From Xanthomonas rydalmerensis (lineage in GTDB: Bacteria > Pseudomonadota > Gammaproteobacteria > Xanthomonadales > Xanthomonadaceae), in assembly GCF_033170385.1 (NCBI RefSeq), contig NZ_CP126170.1, positions 2,752,001-2,816,000 of the forward strand: 64,000 nt of DNA. The letters are read 5' to 3'. Positions 1 through 11,138 of this stretch are shown piece after piece (position 1 is the stretch's first letter; each line of letters opens with the position of its first letter). The position numbers and the translations under genes are program-made. The notes under the pieces are model-generated. The model did not search any database. It saw only the letters and a program-made list of their open reading frames with translations, and was not told the DNA's origin.

Positions 1-765
1 GCGCGGCTTGTGCTGATCGGCCGACAGCGACCCGGAGATCTCGATCAGCTTGGTCTGCGCGGCGGCAGCACCGTACAGACGGGTCAGCACCGCCAGCGCC
101 TGCTCGCGGCGGCCCTTCACCACCAGGAAGCGCGGGCTTTCCGGAATCGCCAGCAACAGCAGCAGGAACGTCGCCGACGGCAGCGCCTGCATCCAGAACA
201 TCCAGCGCCAGGCCGGCTGGCCCAGCCACAGTGCCTCGGTGGACGCGCCGGCGGCCTTGGCCAACAGGTAATTGCTGAGGAAGGCGCAGAACAGGCCGCC
301 GATGATGGCGATCTGCTGCACCGTGGCCAGGCGCCCGCGGTAGCGCGCCGAGGCGACCTCGGCGATGTAGGCCGGCGACATCACACTGGCCGCGCCCACC
401 GCGAAACCGCCCATCATCCGCGCCAGCACGAACACCGCCGAGTTGTGCGCCGCGCCGGCGCCCAGCGCCGACACCAGGAACAGCGCCGCCGACACGATCA
501 GCACCGTACGTCGGCCCCAGCGGTCGGCCAGCGAGCCGGCCAGGAACGCGCCGACCGCACAGCCCAGCAACATCGAGGCGACCTCGAAGCCGGTGCCGGC
601 GGAACTGGACTGGAAGGCCGCCTTGAGGCCGTCGACGGTGCCGTTGATGACGCCGCTGTCGAAGCCGAACAGGAAGCCGCCGATGGTGGCGACGCAGCTG
701 ATCAGGATGATGAGACGGGTGTTCTCGCCGGCGTCGGCGTGGCGATCGATCGGAACACTGGACAT
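1..765 (-). CDS. Sugar porter family MFS transporter (XylE-like), 3' truncated by window edge
   Basis: Inner-membrane proton-sugar symporter of the XylE/GalP type. It probably imports the xylose or other monosaccharides released by the enzymes of this locus. The visible 255 residues start MSSVPIDRHADAGE and run into helix 1 with the sugar-porter signature GGFLFGFDSGVINGT. They continue through an RWGRR loop after helix 2 and a PESPRFL motif, which closes the N-terminal half in this family. The C-terminal half lies outside the window. The ATG at 765 is preceded by an AGGTG ribosome site. It is the last gene seen in the same-strand xyloglucan/xylose block, 90 bp after xylA. The substrate is inferred from context only. 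Confidence 0.9.
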   Translation of the reverse strand, partial: MSSVPIDRHADAGENTRLIILISCVATIGGFLFGFDSGVINGTVDGLKAAFQSSSAGTGFEVASMLLGCAVGAFLAGSLADRWGRRTVLIVSAALFLVSALGAGAAHNSAVFVLARMMGGFAVGAASVMSPAYIAEVASARYRGRLATVQQIAIIGGLFCAFLSNYLLAKAAGASTEALWLGQPAWRWMFWMQALPSATFLLLLLAIPESPRFLVVKGRREQALAVLTRLYGAAAAQTKLIEISGSLSADQHKPR

Positions 766-855
766 GGATTCACCTGGTGGCGTGCAAGAGGAAGACGGCC
801 GGCGCGCGGAAGCAGCATGCGCGACGGCGGCACCGGGCCGCCGCCGCGCACCGGT

Positions 856-2205
856 TCAGCGCAGCAGGTACTGGTTGATCAGGTTTTCGTAGGCTTCCTG
901 GCGACCGCTGCGCTGGGTCGGCTCGCCGGCCTGCGCGGCCTGCGCGGCGTGCGCGGCCAGCTCCGCCAGCGTGCTCTTGCCGGCGGCGAAGGCCGCGCCG
1001 GCGCCACTGTCGAAGCTGGCGTAGCGCTCGCGGCGCCACTGTTCCAGCGGCGAGGCGGTCAGCAGCGCATGGGCGACTTCCAGGCCGCGCGCGAACGCGT
1101 CCATGCCGCCGATGTGGGCGATGAACAGGTCCTGCGGATCGGACGACTCGCGGCGCACCTTGGCGTCGAAGTTGAGCCCGCCCGGGGCCAGCCCGCCCTG
1201 CCGCAGCACCACCAGCATCGCCCCTACCGTGTCGTACAGGTCGACCGGGAACTGGTCGGTGTCCCAACCGTTCTGCGGATTGCCGCGGTTGGCGTCGATG
1301 CTGCCGAGCAGGCCGGCGTCGCTGGCCACCTGCAGGTCGTGCTCGAAGCTGTGCCCGGACAGCGTGGCGTGGTTGGCCTCGATGTTGAGCTTGAAGTCCT
1401 TGTCCAGGCCGTACTGGCGCAGGAAGCCGACCACGGTGGCGCTGTCGAAGTCGTACTGGTGCTTCATCGGCTCCATCGGCTTGGGCTCGATCAGGAAATT
1501 GCCCTTGAAGCCGATGCTGCGCCCGTAGTCGCGTGCCAGGGTCAGGAACCGCGCCAGGTGCTCCTGCTCGCGCCGCATCTGCGTGTTGTGCAGGCAGGCG
1601 TAGCCTTCGCGGCCGCCCCAGAAGACGTAGTTCTCGCCGCCCAGCTCCACGGTCGCCTCCAGCGCGGCCTTGACCTGCACCGCCGCACGCGCGACCACGT
1701 CGAAGTCCGGGTTGGTCGCCGCACCGTTCATATAGCGCGGGTGCGAGAACAGGTTGGCGGTGCCCCACAGCAGCTTGACCCCGGTCTCGGCCTGGCGCTG
1801 CCTGGCGATACCGACCATGTGCTTGAGGTTTTTTTCATACTGGCCCACGTCCTCGGCGTCCGGCGCCAGGTCGACGTCGTGGAAGCAGTAGTACGGCACA
1901 CCGAGCTTGGTGAAGAACTCGAATGCCGCATCGGCCTTGGCCTCGGCCCGGCCCAGCGCATCGCTGCCGGCATCCCAGGGATAGGCGCGCGTGCCCGGGC
2001 CGAACGGATCGGCGCCGTTGCCGCAGAAGCTGTGCCAGTAGGCCACGGCGAAGCGCAGGTGCTCGGCCATTGTCTTGTCGCCGATCTTCTTGTCGGCGTC
2101 GTAGACCTTGAACGCCAGCGGGTTGTCCGAAGCCTTGCCTTCGAACGGGATGCGGCCGATGCCCGGGAAGTACGCCTTGGCGCCGGTGTAGACGGAAGTG
2201 CTCAT
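856..2205 (-). CDS. xylA: Xylose isomerase
   Basis: Cytoplasmic D-xylose to D-xylulose isomerase, the first step of intracellular xylose use. The 449-residue product has the length of class II (group II) XylA enzymes. It contains the FHDVDLAPD segment with the catalytic His, the VFWGGREGY motif, [11 protein letters not shown] with metal-binding residues, and [12 protein letters not shown] near residue 270. The ATG at 2205 gives [17 protein letters not shown], the family's usual N terminus, so the upstream in-frame extension was rejected. It follows xylB after 34 bp on the same strand and is probably co-transcribed with it. Confidence 0.97.
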   Translation of the reverse strand: MSTSVYTGAKAYFPGIGRIPFEGKASDNPLAFKVYDADKKIGDKTMAEHLRFAVAYWHSFCGNGADPFGPGTRAYPWDAGSDALGRAEAKADAAFEFFTKLGVPYYCFHDVDLAPDAEDVGQYEKNLKHMVGIARQRQAETGVKLLWGTANLFSHPRYMNGAATNPDFDVVARAAVQVKAALEATVELGGENYVFWGGREGYACLHNTQMRREQEHLARFLTLARDYGRSIGFKGNFLIEPKPMEPMKHQYDFDSATVVGFLRQYGLDKDFKLNIEANHATLSGHSFEHDLQVASDAGLLGSIDANRGNPQNGWDTDQFPVDLYDTVGAMLVVLRQGGLAPGGLNFDAKVRRESSDPQDLFIAHIGGMDAFARGLEVAHALLTASPLEQWRRERYASFDSGAGAAFAAGKSTLAELAAHAAQAAQAGEPTQRSGRQEAYENLINQYLLR

Positions 2206-2239
2206 CACGAAGTCCTGGTGCGTTGCGGGGGAAGGGAAA

Positions 2240-3733
2240 TCACGCGGCGTACAGCGGGCCGATGGCCTGCAGATGCCGCTGGAAGGTCTGGTAGTGCGCT
2301 TGATACTGCGCGCCGCGCTGCGCATCCGGCTGCGCGGAACGCGAGGCGTCGTCCTGCTGGTGCTGCAGCACCACCTCGGCCAGGCTGGCGCGGTCGCCCT
2401 GCGCCCAGCCGTCGGCCCACAGCGCCTGCAGCGCGGCGCCGAACGCCGCGCCCTCCGCCTGCGCCGGCACGTGCACCGGCAGCCCGAACAGGTCGGCGAT
2501 GAGCTGGCGCCAGCCGGCGCTGTTGCTGCCGCCGCCGGTCAGAGAGATCGCATCGAAGTGCAGCCCGGCATCGACGAAGGCGTCGAAGCCATTGCGCAGG
2601 CTGTAGCTGGCGCCCTCCATCGCCGCGCGATAGAAATGCGCCGGCGTGCTGTTGTGCAGATCCATGCCGGTCAGGCAACCGCGCGCGGCCGGCAGGTTCG
2701 GGGTGCGTTCGCCGTTGAAGAACGGCAGCAGCACCAGTCCGTCGGCACCGGGCTCGGTGGCGGCGAGCAAGGCCTCGCCCTGCCCGGTCTTGATGCCGAA
2801 CAGGCGCGCGATGGTCTCGGTGGCGACGGTGCAGTTCATGGTGCAGATCAGCGGCAGCCAGCCGCCGCTGGAGGAGCAGAACGCGGCCCAGCGCGCGTCG
2901 GGGTCCACCACCGGGCGCTCGGCATAGGCGAACAGCGTGCCCGAGGTGCCCAGGCTCATGCTCAGGCGTCCGGGCACCACATTGCCGGTGCCGATCGCCG
3001 CCATCATGTTGTCGCCGCCGCCGGTGGCCACCCGCACCTCGCGCGGCAGGCCCAGCGTCTGCGCCGCGGCGGCAGACAGGACGAAACTGGTCTCGGTCGG
3101 CACCAGCGGCGGCAGCGCCGCGGCCAGGTCGCGCTGCGGATCGATGGCCTGCAGGAGTGGCTCCGACCACTGCCGCGTGCGCACGTCCAGCCAGCCGCTG
3201 CCGGAGGCGTCGCCGACCTCGGCATAGCGCTCGCCGGTGAGCCAGAAATTGATGTAGTCGTGCGGCAGCAGTACCGAGGTCATCGCCGCGTAGGCGTCGG
3301 GGCGATGCTTGCGCGTCCACGGCAGCTTGGAGGCGGTGTAGCCGGCCAGGATCGGGTTGCCGGCCAGTTCCACGCAGCGCTGCGCGCCGCCGACCGCGTC
3401 CATGATCTCCTCGCACTCGCGCTGGGTGCTGGTGTCGCACCACAGCTTCACCGGCGCGGTGACCTGGCCCTGCGCATCCAGCGGCACGAAGCCGTGCTGC
3501 TGTCCGGACACCCCGATGGCCCGCACCTGCGCCCGCTGTTCCGCGCTCAGCGCGGCGAAGCAGGCGACGATGCCGTCGATCCACCACTGCGCCTGCTGCT
3601 CGCGGGTGCCGTCGTCGCGGCTGATCAGTTCCAGCGCGTGGCCGTGCGTGGCCACCACCTGCCTGCTGTCGGCATCGTAGGCGAGCAGCTTGACGCTCTG
3701 CGTCCCCACGTCCAGGCCGATGTACAGACTCAT
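2240..3733 (-). CDS. xylB: Xylulokinase
   Basis: FGGY-family sugar kinase that phosphorylates D-xylulose to xylulose 5-phosphate, feeding the pentose phosphate pathway. The 497-residue product begins [17 protein letters not shown], which holds the phosphate-1 loop. It has [10 protein letters not shown] near residue 80, the [13 protein letters not shown] segment of the second domain and the adenosine motif [14 protein letters not shown] near residue 430. The ATG at 3733 matches the family N terminus; in-frame sequence upstream has no homology to kinases. It precedes xylA in the same orientation. Confidence 0.97.
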   Translation of the reverse strand: MSLYIGLDVGTQSVKLLAYDADSRQVVATHGHALELISRDDGTREQQAQWWIDGIVACFAALSAEQRAQVRAIGVSGQQHGFVPLDAQGQVTAPVKLWCDTSTQRECEEIMDAVGGAQRCVELAGNPILAGYTASKLPWTRKHRPDAYAAMTSVLLPHDYINFWLTGERYAEVGDASGSGWLDVRTRQWSEPLLQAIDPQRDLAAALPPLVPTETSFVLSAAAAQTLGLPREVRVATGGGDNMMAAIGTGNVVPGRLSMSLGTSGTLFAYAERPVVDPDARWAAFCSSSGGWLPLICTMNCTVATETIARLFGIKTGQGEALLAATEPGADGLVLLPFFNGERTPNLPAARGCLTGMDLHNSTPAHFYRAAMEGASYSLRNGFDAFVDAGLHFDAISLTGGGSNSAGWRQLIADLFGLPVHVPAQAEGAAFGAALQALWADGWAQGDRASLAEVVLQHQQDDASRSAQPDAQRGAQYQAHYQTFQRHLQAIGPLYAA

Positions 3734-3962
3734 TGCCGCACCCGCCAGGTCTTGCGCACCGCCAATTCCATCGTCGCTCCAGAAGAAAGGTCGGCGCACG
3801 CGGATGGCGCGCCAGGGGCAGAGTGTAGTGCGCGAGGCGCCTGTGGTTCCGTCGCGCATGATGCCGGCCACCATCGCGTCAGGCCAGCGCGATGCGTGCT
3901 GCACTGCAAGATCGCGGCGGATGGGGTTGGGATGCAGTCAGGTCTAGGAGACGACGGGACGC

Positions 3963-4341
3963 GTCTCCCTTCTTCCACCGGGAGAAGGTGCCCCGCAGGG
4001 GCGGATGAGGGTACGGGCGTAGCCAGCGTCAGGTAACGACTTGCGCTGGTTGTTGGCACCAGGGCTTCGCTCCGTACCCTCACCCCAACCCCTCTCCCGA
4101 GGGGAGAGGGGCTAAAGCGTGCCGCGGCTAGTGCTTTGCCGTCGTCGCGATCATATCTGCGTGTGCGAACACGCCTCCCTTCTCCCACCGGGAGAAGGTG
4201 CCCCGCAGGGGCGGATGAGGGTACGGGCGTAGCCAGCGTCAGGTAACGACTTGCGCTGGTTGTTGGCACCAGGGCTTCGCTCCGTACCCTCACCCCAACC
4301 CCTCTCCCGAGGGGAGAGGGGCTAGAACGCGCCGCGGCTAT
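3963..4341. repeat. Two direct copies of a palindromic intergenic repeat
   Basis: The 740-bp gap between xylB and the GH31 gene holds no convincing gene. It contains two copies of a block of about 170 bp offset by exactly 210 bp (about 3963-4131 and 4173-4341). Each starts with a short hairpin (CACCGGGAGAAGG context), has a GCCCCGCAGGGGC palindrome, and ends with the hairpin CCCCTCTCCCGAGGGGAGAG. A diverged, inverted relative sits at 19741-19860. They resemble the REP/MITE-type elements scattered between Xanthomonas genes. The unit boundaries are approximate. Confidence 0.8.
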
Positions 4342-4472
4342 TTCCTTGCCATCGCCAGGACGACGCCCTTGCGTTGGAGCATGCGCTTCGCTGCATCGCG
4401 ATCCACGCCGTACGCCACGACTGCCGGCATGCGGCAATCGGCCTTGGCAATCCCTCGTGTGTCGCCCCAGGC

Positions 4473-7355
4473 TCATCCGGCCTGCGCCGCGGTGGCATGG
4501 CCGGTGCCGCTGCGCGACACTTCCAGGGGCTGGCCGCTGTACTCCACGCTCGCGTCGGCCTTGGGTTCGAGCGCACCGGCATCCGCGCGCGGACCATCGA
4601 CGAAGCGCACATGGATGCTGCGCCGTGCCTGCATGCCCGGCCAGCGGCCCTCGCGCGCGCCGATACGCAGCACGCCGCTGGCCTGGTCCCACTGCAGCGG
4701 GATGCGACTGAACTCGCCCTTCTCGTAGCCATAGCCGGTGCCATCGTCCTCGTACAGCGAGAAGCGGCCGTCGGCGCCGGTGTAGACCACCACGGTCAGC
4801 GGCGCATCCGGGATCTGGTCGACGTACTGCTGCACGGAGGTCATCGGCACGATGGCGCCGGCGCGCACGAACAGCGGCATGCGCTGCAGCGGCGCGGCGG
4901 CGTCGATGGTCTGGCCGCCGGCGTGGCGCGTGCCGCTATTGAAGTCGATCCAGTCGGTGCCCGCCGGCAGGTAGACCTTGCGCGAGGTTGCGCCGAAGCG
5001 CGTCACCGGCGCCACCAGGAACGCCGGTCCGAACAGGTACTCGTCGTCGATGTCGGCAACCTTGGGGTCGTGCGGGAAGTCCATCGGCAGGCCGCGCATC
5101 ATCACCCCGTCGTGGTGGTAGGTGTCGCCGGCGAGCGTGTAGATGTAGGGCAGCAGCGCGTAGCGCAGGCGGCTGTAGTAGGCCATGCTGGCGTAGTACG
5201 GCGTGCCTTCCGGCGCGATGTTCCAGATCTCGCGGTACGGGAACTGGCCGTGCGAGCGGAACAGCGGCACGAAGGCGCCGAACTGGAACCAGCGCGTGTT
5301 GAGCTCGCGCCACTCGGGCAGATGCGCCGGATCCTGGCGTTCGTAGCGCTTCTCCACGGCGAAGCCGCCGATGTCGAAGGTCCAGTTCGGCAGGCCCGAC
5401 ATCGACACGTTGACGCCGGCGGAGATCTGCTCGCGCATGTCCTCCCAGCGCGAGGCGATGTCGCCGCTCCACACCGCCACGGCGTTGCGCTGGATGCCGG
5501 CGTAGCCCTTGCGCGACAGGATGAACACGCGCTTGCCATCGGCGGCGCGATCGCCGGCGTAGACGCCGTGGGTGTGCGGCAACGGATAGGAATTGAAGAA
5601 CTCGGTGGACGGCCCCAGCGCGGTCGGCGTGGTGCGCGCCTTGCGCTCGGCGATATCCAGGTTCGAGTGCACGTCGGGTTCGTCGGCGTCCAGCCACCAG
5701 GCGTCGATGCCCTTGCGGTTGAGCTTTTCGTCGATCTGCCGCCAGTAGATCGCCTGTGCGTCGGCCGCGTACGGGTCGTAGAAGGCGTTGGTGTAGCCCT
5801 TGCCGATCCAGTCCAGTTCGCCCACGGCGACGTTGCGCCGGTAGATGTGCCCGGCCGCGTCCAGTTCCTTGTAGTGGTCCGTGCTCGGGTAGAACTTCGG
5901 CCAGACCGAGATCATCAGCTGCGCATGGCTGGCGTGCACCGTTTTGACCATGCCGTCCGGATCGGGGAAACGGCTGCGGTCGAAGTCGTGCGAGCCCCAG
6001 GCGTTCTCCGGCCAGTACGACCAGTCGAGCACGATGTTGTCGATCGGCAGCTGGCGCCGGCGGTACTCGGCCAGCGCACCGAGCAATTCGTCCTGGGTCT
6101 TGTAGCGCTCGCGGCTCTGCCAGAAGCCGTAGGCCCACTTCGGCAGCAACACCGCCTTGCCGGTCAGTTGCCGGTAGCCGGCGATGACCTGGTCGGCGTT
6201 GGCGCCAGCGACGACGTAGTAGTCGATCATCTGCCCCGCTTCGGACCACAGCGACAGGTCGCCGGCCTCGGCCGCCGGGAGCGGGTCGCGATGCAGCAGC
6301 GCGATGTAGCTGGGGTCGATCAGGTCCCACTCGACCTTCAGGGTATGCCGCTGGCCGGGCTGCAGCTGCAACGCGAACTCGTGGTGCCAGGGGTTCCAAT
6401 TCTGCCGCCAGCGGTCGACGAGCAGCTTGCCGTCGACCCATAGCCGGGCGTATTCGCTGGCATACAGCGAGAAAGTGTGCGTACCGCCGCGCTCGGCCTC
6501 GATCTGGCCTTCCCAGCGCACCTGGACGCGGCGCTTGTCGCCGGGCTTGGCCGCGGCGGGAAACCTCGCCAGGTCCTTGATGTACTGGTAGTCGATATCG
6601 GGCTCGCGGCGCTCCAGCACCGGCGTGCCGTCGATCGCGTAGTGCGCGGTGAGCGCGCCGGGCTTGCCTTGCGCGTCGTACAGGCGCAGCGACGCTGGCA
6701 GCGGCTGCAGCCCGCGCGGATCGCCGAAGCGGGTGATCGCATTGTTGTCCCAGAGGATGCCGTAGTTGCGGCTGGAGACCAGGAACGGCACCGCCATGTC
6801 GAGATTGCTCTGCAGCAGCTCAATGTCGTGGCCCTTCTGGTTCATCCAGCCCTGCTGGTGCTGTCCGAACCCGTAGAAGGCCTCGTCGCGCGGCGAGACG
6901 AAGCGCTGGCGCACGCTCAGGTAGTCGCGCCCTTCGACCTGCAGCGGCGCGAAGCTGCGCCCGCCCGCCACTTCCGCCAGCAAGGGCGCGCCCTGCGCAT
7001 CGGCGAAGCCGACATGGCCGTCGACGGTGGATACCTGCGCGCTCAGCCTGGCGGTCTTGAGTTGCACCGTCTCGCCGTGTTGCTCCAGCGTAAAGCCGGT
7101 GTCGCCCTGCACCGGCACCCGCATCAGGCTGGGCGTGCGCTGGAACGCGCCGGTCGGATCGGCGCTGACCCGGACGATGCCGCGGTCGATCACCTGCAGG
7201 CGCACCGGCGCCGCGCCCTTGGCGCTGGGATGCACGGTGACGCCGTCGGCCTCGCGGGTCACCTGCTGCGCAGCGGCGGACGCGGTGACAAGCGATAGCG
7301 ACAGCAGCAACAGGCATGGCAACGATGGCGGCAGGTGACGGTTCGCGTTGTGCAT
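4473..7355 (-). CDS. GH31 alpha-xylosidase with PA14 insert, secreted/periplasmic
   Basis: Glycoside hydrolase family 31 enzyme, predicted to remove alpha-1,6-xylosyl units from the non-reducing end of xyloglucan oligosaccharides in the periplasm. The 960-residue protein has a signal peptide (LLLLSLSLVTASAAAQ). A PA14 domain at roughly 255-360 (RGGTHTFSLYASEYARLWVDG within it) interrupts the N-terminal beta-sandwich, as in bacterial xyloglucan-specific Xyl31 enzymes. The catalytic barrel carries the nucleophile Asp in WWLDADEPD (about 555) and the acid/base Asp in VWSGD (about 628). I chose the ATG at 7355 because AAGGGAG lies 5 bases upstream; a GTG six bases earlier is also possible. GH31 also includes alpha-glucosidases, but the neighbours favour xylosidase. 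Confidence 0.93.
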   Translation of the reverse strand: MHNANRHLPPSLPCLLLLSLSLVTASAAAQQVTREADGVTVHPSAKGAAPVRLQVIDRGIVRVSADPTGAFQRTPSLMRVPVQGDTGFTLEQHGETVQLKTARLSAQVSTVDGHVGFADAQGAPLLAEVAGGRSFAPLQVEGRDYLSVRQRFVSPRDEAFYGFGQHQQGWMNQKGHDIELLQSNLDMAVPFLVSSRNYGILWDNNAITRFGDPRGLQPLPASLRLYDAQGKPGALTAHYAIDGTPVLERREPDIDYQYIKDLARFPAAAKPGDKRRVQVRWEGQIEAERGGTHTFSLYASEYARLWVDGKLLVDRWRQNWNPWHHEFALQLQPGQRHTLKVEWDLIDPSYIALLHRDPLPAAEAGDLSLWSEAGQMIDYYVVAGANADQVIAGYRQLTGKAVLLPKWAYGFWQSRERYKTQDELLGALAEYRRRQLPIDNIVLDWSYWPENAWGSHDFDRSRFPDPDGMVKTVHASHAQLMISVWPKFYPSTDHYKELDAAGHIYRRNVAVGELDWIGKGYTNAFYDPYAADAQAIYWRQIDEKLNRKGIDAWWLDADEPDVHSNLDIAERKARTTPTALGPSTEFFNSYPLPHTHGVYAGDRAADGKRVFILSRKGYAGIQRNAVAVWSGDIASRWEDMREQISAGVNVSMSGLPNWTFDIGGFAVEKRYERQDPAHLPEWRELNTRWFQFGAFVPLFRSHGQFPYREIWNIAPEGTPYYASMAYYSRLRYALLPYIYTLAGDTYHHDGVMMRGLPMDFPHDPKVADIDDEYLFGPAFLVAPVTRFGATSRKVYLPAGTDWIDFNSGTRHAGGQTIDAAAPLQRMPLFVRAGAIVPMTSVQQYVDQIPDAPLTVVVYTGADGRFSLYEDDGTGYGYEKGEFSRIPLQWDQASGVLRIGAREGRWPGMQARRSIHVRFVDGPRADAGALEPKADASVEYSGQPLEVSRSGTGHATAAQAG

Positions 7356-7408
7356 GTTCACTCCCTTGGATGGTCACGCAGCACGGCGCCACGGGCGCCG
7401 CCGCGTCG

Positions 7409-9100
7409 TCAGTAGGTCGCCAGCGTGACGCGCAGCAACTGCGGCACGTCGGAGAAGTTGAGCCCGTAATCGGTCTGGTCGCCGTTCCAGTTGCGCCGGA
7501 ACTGCCACTGCTCACCGTCGTACACGCCCTCCTCGACCCGGTCGTAGAGCATGTTCGCGGTCGCCGCGCTGGCCGGATGCAGGGTCACCCGCGCGTGTTG
7601 GGCGGTGATCAGGAAGGTGTCAGGCCCGAGTTCGGCGATCAGCGCCGCGCCGATCGGCGTGGGATTGCCGGGCGGCGTGCCCTGGAACCAGAACTGCGGC
7701 ACGCCGTAGGTGATGGTGGCACTCCAGCGCGCGTTGAGCGGCAGTTCCTGCACCGCCTGGCCCGGCGCCTCGGCGGTTCCGTGCAACTTGCCCACGGCCG
7801 CAGCCTTGGCGAAGACGCGCATGCCCATGCCCACCGCACGGTAGCCCAGCGCGAACGGCGCCAGCGCCTGCGCATCCACGCGTTTGGCACCGAGCGGATA
7901 GTTGGAGTAGCCGCTGTAGTCGATGCCGAAGGTCGACCAGCCGATGCCGTCGTGGCCCAGCGCCGGATACAGATAACGCGCGTACTCCTGGCGGTTGCCG
8001 GTCTCGGCGACGAACAGCGCATTGTCCACCCGCGCATAGCGCTGCAGCACCGTGGTGTACAGCGGGTACTCCGGCATGTAGATGTCCGGCGCCAGCAGAT
8101 CGATGTGCGGCGCCGCCGCCTTCCACACGTCCAGCACGTTGTCGGTGGGACCCCCGCTGGCGTATTGCCCGGGCTGGCCGGGATTGAATGGGCCGCGCAA
8201 TGCCGCGTTGACGTAGATCGGCAAGGGATATGCGGCCTTGCCGGCCTCGGCGACGCGGTCGATGAAGCGGGCGATGTGCCAGGCGTGGAAGATCTCGTCG
8301 GCATCGGCACCGAACACCTGCGCCCAGCTGCCCGGCGGCTTGCCGAGCCGCTGCAGCAGGTCCGGCGGCACCGGGCCGTCGAACACGCGCTGCGCCATCG
8401 GCGAGAAGTCGCGCGCGCTACCGTAGGTGCCCGGCTCGTTCTCCGCCTGCACCATGATCACCGTGCGCTGCGGATCGACCTGACGCAGGTGCCGCATGAA
8501 AGCGACGAAGGCCTTGCGGTCGGCCTCCAGCGTGGCCGCCGCCAGCGGCGACAGCGAGCCAAGACGACGCCCGTCGCGCGTGACCACGCGCGGAAAACGC
8601 GCATCGTCGGTCTTGACCCAGTGCGGCGCGTAGTTAGGGCCGTTGTTCTTCCAGGTGCCGAACCACAGCAGCACCAGGCGCACCCGCTGCGTGCGCGCCT
8701 GCGCCAGCAGCGTGTCGACGAAGGAGAAATCGAAACGGCCCTCTTCCGGCTCCACCTGTTCCCAGGCGATCGGCACCTGCACGGTGTTCGGCCCCAGCGC
8801 GCGGATCGCCGGCCACACCTGCGCCAGCGCCGCAGGATAGTTGCTGGAGTTGTTGACCTGCGCGCCGAGGATCAGGAATGGCGCGCCGTCGACCAGCAGC
8901 GCATGACGGCCGTCGCTGCTGACCAGGCGCGGGATCGGTACCTGTGCCGGCGCCGATGGCGCAGTGGTGGCGGCCGCAGCGCGCGCATGGGCCGGCGGTG
9001 CATCCGGCGCGGCCTGGCAGGCGGCCAGCAGCAACGACAGCAGGCACTGCAGCCCCCATCCGCAGCGCGTGGCGCGCAGCCGCGATCCGGTGCCTCCCAC
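7409..9100 (-). CDS. GH35 beta-galactosidase (DUF5597-type), lipoprotein-like
   Basis: Glycoside hydrolase family 35 enzyme, predicted to cleave beta-galactosyl caps from xyloglucan side chains. The family fold starts at [17 protein letters not shown]. The acid/base Glu is in [10 protein letters not shown] (about residue 220) and the nucleophile Glu in VAETGN (about 363); a C-terminal DUF5597-like beta domain follows. The N terminus shows a hydrophobic stretch and lipobox ([10 protein letters not shown]), so it is probably a membrane-anchored lipoprotein in the periplasm. No ATG fits. The GTG at 9100 is the best start, 17 bp after the acetylesterase stop, but the start is uncertain. The resemblance to Cellvibrio Bgl35A-type enzymes is from family knowledge. 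Confidence 0.9.
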   Translation of the reverse strand: MGGTGSRLRATRCGWGLQCLLSLLLAACQAAPDAPPAHARAAAATTAPSAPAQVPIPRLVSSDGRHALLVDGAPFLILGAQVNNSSNYPAALAQVWPAIRALGPNTVQVPIAWEQVEPEEGRFDFSFVDTLLAQARTQRVRLVLLWFGTWKNNGPNYAPHWVKTDDARFPRVVTRDGRRLGSLSPLAAATLEADRKAFVAFMRHLRQVDPQRTVIMVQAENEPGTYGSARDFSPMAQRVFDGPVPPDLLQRLGKPPGSWAQVFGADADEIFHAWHIARFIDRVAEAGKAAYPLPIYVNAALRGPFNPGQPGQYASGGPTDNVLDVWKAAAPHIDLLAPDIYMPEYPLYTTVLQRYARVDNALFVAETGNRQEYARYLYPALGHDGIGWSTFGIDYSGYSNYPLGAKRVDAQALAPFALGYRAVGMGMRVFAKAAAVGKLHGTAEAPGQAVQELPLNARWSATITYGVPQFWFQGTPPGNPTPIGAALIAELGPDTFLITAQHARVTLHPASAATANMLYDRVEEGVYDGEQWQFRRNWNGDQTDYGLNFSDVPQLLRVTLATY

Positions 9101-9117
9101 GTGGCGCGTGCCCTGCC

Positions 9118-11055
9118 TCACCAGCTGTCGGTGCGGAACGGGCCCACCGGCAACTGCTCGCGGTTGACCAGGTTGGCGTCCTCGGGGTTCTCGCTCCAGG
9201 CGTAGCGCAGCGCCTGCGGCTGCGGCACCTCGTCGCTGTGGACCACGACCTGGTCGCCCTCGATGCGCGCCTGCGCCGGATGGAAGCGGCGATCGGCACC
9301 GGCCAGGGCGAAGCCGCGCACCACGTTGCCGCCGCCGCGCACCGCCAGCGCACTGCCCATCAGGTCGAACATCACCCGCGCCTGGCCATCGGCGAACGTG
9401 GCGCGCGCGAACACCGGCGCGCTGTAGATCAGCGTTTCGCCGTAGGCCACATGCCGCGCCACCAGCGCCAGGCGATGTCCCACGTCCTGCTTGTTGGTGG
9501 GATGGATGTTGTCCGGCATGCCGATGTCGATGGTCACCGCCTGTCCGGTCGCCGGCAGCGCCAGCGTCCTGGTCTGCGATTCGCGCAGTTGCGCCCACGG
9601 GCTCAGGTCGCCCTGGTCGTTGCCGGCCTTCCAGTTGGCCAGTTGCACCCACAGGAACGGCAGTTGCGGCTGTGCGCGTTCCTGCCGCCAGCGCCCGATC
9701 AGCGACGCGAACTGCTCGCGGTAGCGCAGCGCGCCGTACGGGTAGGCGTTGCTCTCGCCCTGGTACCAGATCACGCCCTTGACCGGAAACGGCTGCAAGG
9801 GATGGATCATCGCGTTATACAGCAACGTCGGGACCTGGTTCTTGTCGTCGTTGGCGGCCAACGTCACCTTGCCCGGCCGGAACTGCCAGTCGCCGGCGAG
9901 CGAGCGCGGCTGGGCGCCGTCGGGCTGCACGAAGAACGCCGCCGCATCGCCGGGAATGCCGCCGAAGCCGCCGGTGTCCAGGATCCGGATGGCGATGTGG
10001 TTGACGCCAGCGCGCAGCGCCGTCGGCGGCACGCGGTAACGGCGTGGCTCGGTGTAGCGCCCTTCGGTGTGGCCGACCTCGACGCCGTTGACGTAGGTGG
10101 TGTCGGCATCGTCGGCCGGCCCAATCCCCACGACCGCGCCGGTCTTGGCCTCGGCCGCGCTCAGGGTAAAGGTGGTGCGATACCAGGCGACGCCGTCCAT
10201 GCCGACGTAGCCGTGCTGCTCCCACAGCCCCGGCAGCGGCTGACGGTCCCAGTCGCGATCGTCCAGGTCGGCCGCCGCCCAGCCCGCGTCCGCCTGCGCG
10301 TCCGTCGGCTGCGGCCAGCGCGCCAGGCGCCGCCTGGTCTCGCCAAGCTCCTTTGCGTCCTTGACCTGCATCTGCGCGATGCGCATGCGCACCTGCGCCG
10401 CATCCACTCCCGGCGAGGCCGCGTCCATCCAGGCCTCGATCGCGCTGCCCTGCCAAGTGCTGTCGATGATGCCGATCGGCACCCCGGTGTGCTGGCGCAG
10501 GTCGCGCGCGAAGAAATACGCCACCGCCGAGAACGCGCCCGCGGTAGCAGGTGTGGCCGCGACCCAGTTGCCGCCGGGCAGCCGCGGCTGCGGCTGCGCC
10601 GCCCAGGCCTTGGGCACCTTGAAGTTGCGCAGTTGCGGATCCGTCGCCGCCGCCACTTCGCGCGCGCCATCGCGCGCCTGCGCCAGCGGCCACTCCATGT
10701 TGGACTGGCCGCTGGCCAGCCACACGTCGCCGATCAACACGTCGGCGATGCGGCGCTGGCTGCCGTCGCCCTGCACCTGCAGCACGTACGGGCCACCGGC
10801 CGCATGTGCCGGCAACTGCAGCTGCCAGCGGCCATCGGCGCCGGCGACCGCACTGGCGCTGGCGCCGTCCAGGCGCGCCTGGATGCGTGCGCCGGGCGTG
10901 GCCCAGCCCCACATGGGGATCGGCGCATCGCGTTGCAGTACCGCGCCGTCGTCGAACAGCAAGGGCAACTGCAGCTCCGCCGCCGCCGGCCATGACGCGA
11001 GCGCCAGGGCCAGCAGCGCCAGGCGGCGAACGGTGGGGAACAAGGGTGCGGCCAT
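9118..11055 (-). CDS. CE20-type xyloglucan acetylesterase (sialate O-acetylesterase-like SGNH hydrolase)
   Basis: SGNH-fold carbohydrate esterase predicted to remove acetyl groups from galactosyl residues of xyloglucan oligosaccharides. The 645-residue protein has a signal peptide ([14 protein letters not shown]). Its nucleophile Ser118 is in [23 protein letters not shown] forms the next SGNH block, and the Asp-x-x-His pair is in [10 protein letters not shown] (about 515). A beta-sandwich of about 130 residues (roughly 240-375, with WYRTTFTL) splits the catalytic domain. This is the arrangement I recall for CE20, the family described from the Xanthomonas citri xyloglucan locus. Domain databases often label it sialate O-acetylesterase. 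Its position between the receptor and GH35 supports the xyloglucan role. Confidence 0.9.
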   Translation of the reverse strand: MAAPLFPTVRRLALLALALASWPAAAELQLPLLFDDGAVLQRDAPIPMWGWATPGARIQARLDGASASAVAGADGRWQLQLPAHAAGGPYVLQVQGDGSQRRIADVLIGDVWLASGQSNMEWPLAQARDGAREVAAATDPQLRNFKVPKAWAAQPQPRLPGGNWVAATPATAGAFSAVAYFFARDLRQHTGVPIGIIDSTWQGSAIEAWMDAASPGVDAAQVRMRIAQMQVKDAKELGETRRRLARWPQPTDAQADAGWAAADLDDRDWDRQPLPGLWEQHGYVGMDGVAWYRTTFTLSAAEAKTGAVVGIGPADDADTTYVNGVEVGHTEGRYTEPRRYRVPPTALRAGVNHIAIRILDTGGFGGIPGDAAAFFVQPDGAQPRSLAGDWQFRPGKVTLAANDDKNQVPTLLYNAMIHPLQPFPVKGVIWYQGESNAYPYGALRYREQFASLIGRWRQERAQPQLPFLWVQLANWKAGNDQGDLSPWAQLRESQTRTLALPATGQAVTIDIGMPDNIHPTNKQDVGHRLALVARHVAYGETLIYSAPVFARATFADGQARVMFDLMGSALAVRGGGNVVRGFALAGADRRFHPAQARIEGDQVVVHSDEVPQPQALRYAWSENPEDANLVNREQLPVGPFRTDSW

Positions 11056-11138
11056 GAGCGGGTCCTACATGGGGGAAAGGCCGGCAGCGGCCGCCCGCCT
11101 CGCCGCAGGCGGATCGCGTGCCGGACGCTGCGCAGCGC

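Noticed and set aside
10..2502. An 830-codon plus-strand open frame across the sugar porter, xylA and xylB
   Set aside because: It is antisense to three clear genes and has Arg/Gln/Ala/Gly-rich composition without any recognisable domain.
4374..6443. A 689-codon plus-strand open frame opposite the GH31 gene
   Set aside because: It is a shadow of GC-biased third positions. The minus-strand frame has the GH31 catalytic motifs, a signal peptide and a ribosome site.
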